Positions 14,241 to 18,337 of a DNA stretch of 18,337 bases are shown here, piece after piece. Numbering within the stretch: position 1 is the stretch's first letter; the number at the start of each line of letters is the position of its first letter. Both the position numbers and the translations under genes were made by a program. This DNA is from Pseudomonadota bacterium (lineage in GTDB: Bacteria; Pseudomonadota; Gammaproteobacteria; Pseudomonadales; Oleiphilaceae). The stretch is taken from NCBI GenBank assembly GCA_023430625.1, contig JAEZAA010000205.1, positions 1 to 18,337 on the forward strand, given 5' to 3'. The notes beneath the pieces were generated by a model that was not told the origin of the DNA, made no database searches, and saw only the letters and a program-made list of their open reading frames with translations.

Positions 14241-15236
14241 ATGGATGCCCCCATGACCCAACATCTCCTGCGACCCAGCTACGAGCAAACAACCTACTGG
14301 CGGCACTACCAGCCCTTCATGCCTGCCAGTCTTTGCAGTGAAAAGAGCGAGCCGCCCCGGGAAACTTGGTGGACTTGGCGCGGCGCGTCCATTCATTTGG
14401 ATCATTACCCGCGTGCGGACGCGCCGCTCACCGTCATTATCCTCCACGGCGGCGGAGGCTACGGGCGACTCTTCGCGCCCTATGCACAAATGCTGCACCA
14501 GCAGGGCTTCGAAGTGATCGCGCCGGACCTGCCAGGCTACGGCCTGACCCAGACGCCGGCTGATCTCATCGACCACGACCGTTGGGTCGATTGCGTGGTG
14601 GATCTGGTCCAAGAGGTGAAACGCTCGCCGGATCATCCGGTGGTTCTGCTGGGCTGCAGCTTGGGCGGCTATCTGGCGTATCTGGTGGCGGCCCGCAGCC
14701 GATACGTATCCGGCGTGATCGCCACCACGCTGGCGGATCCGCGCCGACCAGACGTTCAGCGGCGATTCACCCGTTTTCCAGGATTGCTGCCACTGGCCCG
14801 CCCACTGCTACCGCTGGTTGACCGGTTGTTCGGCCGGCTGCGGCTGCCGATCAAGTGGTTTGCCAATATGCGAGCCATCGCCAATGATCCGGCGCTCAGT
14901 GCAATTTTCTGCAAAGACCGCTGCGGCGGTGGTCGCCGCGTGCCCTTGCACTTCCTGGCTTCCTTGCTGAAGGCGACGCCCGCGGTGGAACCGGAACACT
15001 TCAGCCACTGCCCGGTTCTGCTGGTTCATCCGGCGGACGATCGCTGGACGCCGTTAGGCATCAGCGAGCCCTTCTTCAGACTGATCCAGGCGCCGAAACA
15101 ACTGATCCTGCTGGAGAACGCCGGGCATTTCCCGGTAGAGGAACCGGGCGTGAACCAGATGCTCGATGCGGTCGTGGCATTTCTGAAGGAGCAGGAAACC
15201 AGAAGCGGCAGCGCACCTGTCGCTGCCGGTGGCTAA
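14241..15236 (+). CDS. Alpha/beta hydrolase
   Basis: Cytoplasmic-looking hydrolase of 331 residues with no signal peptide. Landmarks: oxyanion motif HGGGG (69-73) after the strand VIIL, the nucleophile elbow GCSLGG (Ser140), an acid in HPADDRW (Asp266 or Asp267) and the catalytic histidine in NAGHFP (His296). Strand-helix order and the cap region (about 165-250, with Cys224 and Cys228) fit the Abhydrolase_1/6 families; the substrate cannot be named. The ATG at 14241 gives the full product; a second ATG 12 bases later is equally possible because neither has a clear ribosome site (GAGG at 14224-14227 is 13 bases from the first). The gene is divergent from the AraC-type regulator and may be its target, acting on products released by the nearby secreted lipase. 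A strong hairpin follows the stop. Confidence 0.9.
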   Translation: MDAPMTQHLLRPSYEQTTYWRHYQPFMPASLCSEKSEPPRETWWTWRGASIHLDHYPRADAPLTVIILHGGGGYGRLFAPYAQMLHQQGFEVIAPDLPGYGLTQTPADLIDHDRWVDCVVDLVQEVKRSPDHPVVLLGCSLGGYLAYLVAARSRYVSGVIATTLADPRRPDVQRRFTRFPGLLPLARPLLPLVDRLFGRLRLPIKWFANMRAIANDPALSAIFCKDRCGGGRRVPLHFLASLLKATPAVEPEHFSHCPVLLVHPADDRWTPLGISEPFFRLIQAPKQLILLENAGHFPVEEPGVNQMLDAVVAFLKEQETRSGSAPVAAGG

Positions 15237-15270
15237 CTCCTACGCTCGCTTGCCTGGCTCACAGCCGAGC

Positions 15271-15309
15271 ATCAGGCGGAGCGGCACTCAATGTGCCGCT
15301 TCCGCCACC
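15271..15309. terminator. Hairpin shared by the convergent hydrolase and DJ-1/PfpI-like genes
   Basis: AGCGGCAC (15280-15287) and GTGCCGCT (15293-15300) are perfect arms around TCAAT; pairing extends outward with a wobble and a bulge. The stop codon of the minus-strand gene (15288-15290) lies in the loop. The stem could act on both strands, although no T-tract is present. Confidence 0.5.
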
Positions 15310-15998
15310 CGCCGGGTTCGCGCCTCGGTCAGTGCCTGTCCCAGCGCCTCGCCCAAACGCTGGGACGACGCCGGATTCTGGCCAGACAACAGCCGCTCGC
15401 CGGTCACGACAAAGGGCTGCCAGGATTCTCCCTGAACAAACTTGGCGCCCCGTTCTCTCAACCGGTCCTCCAGCAGAATGGGGACGACCTCGTCCAGCTT
15501 CAGTGCACGCTCTTCCTCGGTGGAAAAGGCGGTGATTTTCTTGCCCTCAATCAGGTACTTGCCGTTGGACAGGCGGGCGTTGAGCAATCCAGCGGCGCCC
15601 TGGCCGATGGTCGCCACCAGGCCACCTTTTTCATAGACGCGCACGGCCAGATCCGCCAGCGGCTCGCAGTCGGGAAAATCCCAGAGGGCACCGTGACCGC
15701 CGACCAGATACAAGGCGCGGTATTGGTCGGCATCCAGATCCGAGACAGCGCGGGTTTGCGCCAGTGCGGCCTGGACTTCCTGATCAAACAGGAAGCGGGC
15801 GTTGATCGGGTCGTCATAGTTCTCACTGTAGGGGGACATGGGCGCCCTGCCACCAGCGGGGCTGGCAAAGTCGACCTCAAGACCGGCCGCCCGCAGGATC
15901 TGGAGGGGACGCCCAATCTCCACACTGTGCCAACCCGTCCTGCCCGTACCACCCAGATCGTCATGGTTGGTTACGACGAAGAGAATCTTGCTGCTCAT
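15288..15998 (-). CDS. DJ-1/PfpI-like (type 1 glutamine amidotransferase-like) protein lacking the catalytic Cys-His
   Basis: The 236-residue protein aligns by eye with Hsp31-like members of the DJ-1/PfpI superfamily along its length: KILFVVTNHDDLGGTGRTGWH..E, the GLEVDFASPAGGRAPM strand, LYLVGGHGALWDF, GKKITAF..EEE and the C-terminal SGQNPASS. Active relatives are glyoxalases, deglycases or chaperones that use a cysteine in an A-V-C-H-G nucleophile elbow. Here that elbow reads TIGQG (130-134), so Gly132 and Gln133 stand where Cys and His are expected. The codons GGC and CAG are each one base from Cys and His codons. The protein is probably not an enzyme of the usual type. The ATG at 15996-15998 is preceded by GAGGAGG six bases upstream, so an upstream extension is unlikely. 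A promoter with CTGTAA boxes lies at 16077-16113. Confidence 0.9.
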   Translation of the reverse strand: MSSKILFVVTNHDDLGGTGRTGWHSVEIGRPLQILRAAGLEVDFASPAGGRAPMSPYSENYDDPINARFLFDQEVQAALAQTRAVSDLDADQYRALYLVGGHGALWDFPDCEPLADLAVRVYEKGGLVATIGQGAAGLLNARLSNGKYLIEGKKITAFSTEEERALKLDEVVPILLEDRLRERGAKFVQGESWQPFVVTGERLLSGQNPASSQRLGEALGQALTEARTRRVAEAAH

Positions 15999-16076
15999 AA
16001 TGTGCCTCCTCACGCAAAGGGGGGGCATGCCGGCAGCGCACTTGTGAGACCCACGCCAAACGCGCAAAGCCTCCGC

Positions 16077-16113
16077 TCTGTAATTCCGCCACGCCCGCCT
16101 GTAAAAATTACAG
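16077..16113 (-). promoter_or_regulatory. Promoter and CTGTAA operator cluster upstream of the DJ-1/PfpI-like gene
   Basis: CTGTAA occurs at 16078-16083 and 16099-16104 (21 bases apart), and its inverse TTACAG at 16108-16113, making a tight dyad (spacer AAA) and an 8-bp dyad CTGTAATT/AATTACAG with 20 bases between. On the minus strand TTTACA (16100-16105), a 17-base spacer and TACAGA (16077-16082) form a plausible sigma-70 promoter, weak at -10. The boxes cover both promoter elements, which suggests repression. The site is about 80-115 bases before the start codon. Confidence 0.5.
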
Positions 16114-16161
16114 CCGCCCCGGTTGCGGCCATCTTTTTCTTGCTCAATTCGTTCGGCGCGG

Positions 16162-16377
16162 TCAGGACATGCGCACCGAGCCGGAGATGCCCAGCCCGCG
16201 CGCCACTTCGCCCGAATTCTGATACTGCTTCTCCGGCATTTTTTCCAGCGCATCGATCAGCTCATCAGGCGCATTGTGGCTTTCAGCGTAGGCCACCAGC
16301 TCGTCTCGGTTACAGGGATAGTCCACCAGATCAATGAATTTCGCGATGGTGTCGATATCCGTCGTCAAGCGTGCCAT
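16162..16377 (-). CDS. DUF2795 domain-containing small protein
   Basis: A 71-residue protein that matches the DUF2795 pattern: FIDLVDYPCNRDELVAYAESHNAPDELIDALEKMPEKQYQNSGEVARGLG, with the typical YP..R.ELV..A...GAP.E....L..LP...Y arrangement. The family has no established function; members are small, helical and probably cytoplasmic. The ATG at 16375-16377 has GGGAGG 4 bases upstream, a strong ribosome site. The DJ-1/PfpI-like gene lies 163 bases downstream on the same strand but has its own promoter-like region, and a membrane protein gene lies 153 bases upstream. An inverted pair GTGGCGC/GCGCCAC (16390-16396, 16442-16448) sits just before the gene. Confidence 0.9.
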   Translation of the reverse strand: MARLTTDIDTIAKFIDLVDYPCNRDELVAYAESHNAPDELIDALEKMPEKQYQNSGEVARGLGISGSVRMS

Positions 16378-16389
16378 AGAACCTCCCGT

Positions 16390-16448
16390 GTGGCGCCGGT
16401 GTGAAAACGTCGGATCGAATGAAAAAACTGACTAAAACGAAGCGCCAC
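16390..16448. repeat. 7-bp inverted repeat in the leader of the DUF2795 gene
   Basis: GTGGCGC (16390-16396) and GCGCCAC (16442-16448) are perfect inverted arms with a 45-base, A/T-richer interior. The right position for an operator pair or leader stem, but no further support. Confidence 0.4.
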
Positions 16449-16530
16449 CCTCAAACATAAGCAGTTTGCCTGCCAAGGTGAGTTCGGTCGGTCATCGGGA
16501 GGGCGCCATTGCTCTGACGCCAGGGGACGG

Positions 16531-17136
16531 TTAAGCCAGAGCAGACATGCCCGCTTGGGACGGAGGCGACTCGCTCCAGCGGTACTGCTGGTTCAGCCGT
16601 CCCTGATGGAGCAGGGAATGACGGGGTTTTTGCGGCAACACCAGAATGGGGATGGAATCGCCCACCTTCAGTTTCCGGTAGAGCTCAATATCCGTTTCAC
16701 CCAGGGCACAGGACCCGCGATACCGGCGCCCGCCCAGCTCGTAGGCATAACGCAAGTGACCGATCTGGACCTGACGTATTCCGTCACCGGCATGAATCCT
16801 GATTTCCTTCAGATCGGCGGACTGAACCTGCGCGCTGTGAATGATGCCATGATGCTCGACCAGGTAATGGCGATAGCTCTGGCGTACGCAGAACAGGCCG
16901 AGGCACAGGGCGAACAGACCCGCGACTACAAAGAACGCCCCCACGCCGCGCCAGAATCCGGGCGTCAGGCTATCGAGCCAGTGCATCTTGACGAGCCAGG
17001 GCATGGAGGAGAGTTGCGCCGGGCCGGCGGCGAACAGGGACAGCAGGAAGATGCCGAATCCGATCAGGAACAACGCCATCAGGGCCACGGTGGCATTCTC
17101 ACGGGCCGCTCGGTTGAACAAGGCTTTGTCGATCAT
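16531..17136 (-). CDS. Two-helix inner membrane protein with soluble C-terminal domain, DUF3592-like
   Basis: The 201-residue product has two membrane helices (about 17-37 and 64-86) with a short loop between, then a C-terminal soluble domain. That part (about 92-180) looks beta-rich: VEHHGIIHSAQVQ, IRQVQIGHLRYAYELGGRRYRGS and KVGDSIPILVLPQKPRHSLL. The phrase pattern, a variable loop followed by Y.Y...G..Y.G and VGD.I.V.V.P..P..S, recalls DUF3592 membrane proteins, whose role is not known. The ATG at 17134-17136 is chosen because GGGAGG lies 7 bases upstream; in-frame ATGs at 17160 and 17172 precede that ribosome site. The dehydrogenase gene ends 94 bases upstream on the same strand, so co-transcription is possible. 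Confidence 0.8.
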   Translation of the reverse strand: MIDKALFNRAARENATVALMALFLIGFGIFLLSLFAAGPAQLSSMPWLVKMHWLDSLTPGFWRGVGAFFVVAGLFALCLGLFCVRQSYRHYLVEHHGIIHSAQVQSADLKEIRIHAGDGIRQVQIGHLRYAYELGGRRYRGSCALGETDIELYRKLKVGDSIPILVLPQKPRHSLLHQGRLNQQYRWSESPPSQAGMSALA

Positions 17137-17230
17137 AGGGCGCCCTCCCTGGGCATTCATGGATCCCGCCATTTTCGCGGCGCCGCAGGGGACTGGCCTC
17201 TTGCCGTCCCGGTCGCGCCGCTAATCCTGC

Positions 17231-17998
17231 TTAGTCGGCGTAGATCATTTTACGGGTCATTCCACCATCAATGATGAAGTTTTGTCCAGTTACAAACGAG
17301 GATTCCGCTGAGATCAGGTAATGCACCAACGCCGCCACATCCTGCGGCTCGCCGACCCGTCCCGCGGGATGCTGGGAATGGTCGAGTTGCCGCAAGGGTT
17401 CTGGTTGAGAGGGCGCGTCCGCCTGCCAGGCTCGCACATCGATCCAGCCGGGACTGATGCAGTTGACCCGAATGTTGGGCCCCAGGCTGATGGCCAAGGC
17501 ATGGGTCAGCGCCACCAGCCCGCCCTTGGCGGCGGCATAGGCTTCACTGTCAGGCTCCGACTGCAGGGCACGGGTCGAGGCGATGTTGACGATGGCACCG
17601 CGTGCCTCGCGTAGGGCGGGCACCGCATGTTTGGTCATCAGGAAGGGGCCGGTGAGGTTGACGTCCAGCTTGCGCTGCCAGTCCTTGAGATCCAACTGCT
17701 CCACGGGGCCGTTGTGGGCCTGGGCGATTCCAGCGTTATTGATCAAGGCATCCAGGCAACCGCCCCAGGTGCGGGCTTCCTCGATCAACCGCTCCACATC
17801 GGGCTCCCATGCCACATCCGCCGGAATAAAACGCAAGCCGCTGTTGGGGCCCAGTTCAGCCACACACTGCTCGCCGGCCTCCTGGTCGATGTCGGCAATC
17901 ACCACACGCCAGTCATGCTGCAACAGGTAGGCGGCAATGCCTTTGCCGATGCCCTGGGCGCCGCCCGTCACCAGCGCTACTTTGCCCGTCCCTCGCAT
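17231..17998 (-). CDS. Short-chain dehydrogenase/reductase (SDR family)
   Basis: Classical SDR oxidoreductase of 255 residues using NAD(P)(H). It shows the cofactor motif TGGAQGIG (11-18), an acidic residue after strand 2 (ADID, 36-38) that favours NAD over NADP, NNAG (87-90), and the catalytic Ser141, Tyr154 and Lys158 in IASTRA and YAAAK. ISPGWIDV and the C-terminal GQNFIIDGGMTRKM are also typical, the latter of FabG-like enzymes. The ending MTRKMIYAD recalls a subgroup of SDRs, but the substrate cannot be inferred. The ATG at 17996-17998 has GGGAGAG six bases upstream. The SCO-type gene ends only 34 bases upstream on the same strand, so the two are likely one operon; a functional link is not evident. 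Confidence 0.93.
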   Translation of the reverse strand: MRGTGKVALVTGGAQGIGKGIAAYLLQHDWRVVIADIDQEAGEQCVAELGPNSGLRFIPADVAWEPDVERLIEEARTWGGCLDALINNAGIAQAHNGPVEQLDLKDWQRKLDVNLTGPFLMTKHAVPALREARGAIVNIASTRALQSEPDSEAYAAAKGGLVALTHALAISLGPNIRVNCISPGWIDVRAWQADAPSQPEPLRQLDHSQHPAGRVGEPQDVAALVHYLISAESSFVTGQNFIIDGGMTRKMIYAD

Positions 17999-18032
17999 GG
18001 CTGCTCTCCCGGATTGAAGGTTCTCCCTGTGG

Positions 18033-18337
18033 CTAGGAGCGAATCGCCTGGTAGGCCAGCCACAGGTTTCCTGCATTATGGGGAGCCCGGAAGAATCCGG
18101 CCAGACGCCCGGCGGAGTCAAACAGGGCAATCTGGTTGCTGTGCATGACATCCGCGTGATCATGGCCATGGCTCTCGCCTTGCTCGAACGCCACGTGCAG
18201 TTGGTGCGCCAGGGACTGGATCACGTCCAGGTCGCCGGTGACACCCACGAACGAGGGGTCGAACTGCCGGACGTAAGCACCCATCCGCTCCGGTGTGTCG
18301 TACGCCGGATCCAGGCTGATCAGCACCACCTGGGTAC
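18033..18337 (-). CDS. SCO1/SenC-family copper protein, C-terminal part (5' end beyond the window)
   Basis: The last 101 codons of a SCO1/SenC/PrrC-type protein, which delivers copper to the CuA site of cytochrome c oxidase or acts as a thiol-disulfide factor at the periplasmic face of the membrane. Visible: VVLISLDPAYDTPERMGAYVRQFDPSFVGVTGD, the family's thioredoxin-fold strand and helix, and a conserved histidine in ADVMHSNQIALFDSAGRL, the third copper ligand in this family. The CxxxC copper motif would lie in the missing N-terminal part. An extra His-rich insert (GESHGHDHAD) precedes the ligand histidine. The frame stays open to the window edge. The SDR gene follows 34 bases downstream. 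Confidence 0.88.
   Translation of the reverse strand, partial: TQVVLISLDPAYDTPERMGAYVRQFDPSFVGVTGDLDVIQSLAHQLHVAFEQGESHGHDHADVMHSNQIALFDSAGRLAGFFRAPHNAGNLWLAYQAIRS

Noticed and set aside
15291..16337. 348-codon plus-strand frame opposite the DJ-1/PfpI-like and DUF2795 genes
   Set aside because: It spans two well-supported minus-strand genes and their promoter region and has no domain signature.
17999..18169. Upstream extension of the short-chain dehydrogenase
   Set aside because: It overlaps the SCO-type gene, while the ATG at 17998 has a strong ribosome site and begins exactly at the first SDR strand.

Overview
The window looks like a chromosomal segment of a free-living, motile gammaproteobacterium. 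This placement is an inference from gene content: two transmembrane chemoreceptors with CheW and CheD, a PEP-CTERM surface protein, a secretory lipase beside an AraC regulator of the arabinose-binding-like type, and a SCO-type cytochrome oxidase assembly protein. The DNA is GC-rich, the genes are tightly spaced and most have good Shine-Dalgarno sequences. No rRNA, tRNA, transposase, integrase, CRISPR array or phage gene was recognised.

Layout. (1) 1-313 holds a 9-bp tandem repeat at the left edge and then the leader of the first chemoreceptor. (2) 314-5567 is a chemotaxis island: a Cache-type receptor and cheW form one operon on the plus strand, converging on cheD and a NIT-domain receptor on the minus strand. 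No cheA, cheY, cheR or cheB is present, so these genes must feed an array encoded elsewhere. (3) 5905-7521 is an apolipoprotein N-acyltransferase-like membrane enzyme. (4) 7522-7912 is a long regulatory intergenic region with a strong sigma-54 promoter match and an upstream dyad, followed by a PEP-CTERM protein (7913-8569) and its hairpin terminator. (5) 8804-9760 is an orphan NPPY-type methyltransferase. (6) 10003-13853 (minus) is a lipase unit: AraC-type regulator, secretory lipase with an extra C-terminal domain, and a small membrane-anchored helical protein, closed by a factor-independent terminator near 9823-9882. A divergent alpha/beta hydrolase (14241-15236) shares the regulator's upstream region. 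(7) 15288-18337 (minus) carries, in transcription order, a SCO1/SenC-type copper protein (cut by the window edge), a short-chain dehydrogenase, a two-helix membrane protein, a DUF2795 protein and a DJ-1/PfpI-like protein whose catalytic Cys-His pair is replaced by Gly-Gln.

No novel multi-gene system is evident. The observations most worth following are the sigma-54 promoter and dyad in front of the PEP-CTERM gene, the apparently nucleophile-less DJ-1/PfpI protein with its CTGTAA operator cluster, the C-terminal CheR-tether-like pentapeptide on the Cache receptor, and the lipase with an actinobacterial-looking C-terminal domain next to an unassigned membrane-anchored partner.
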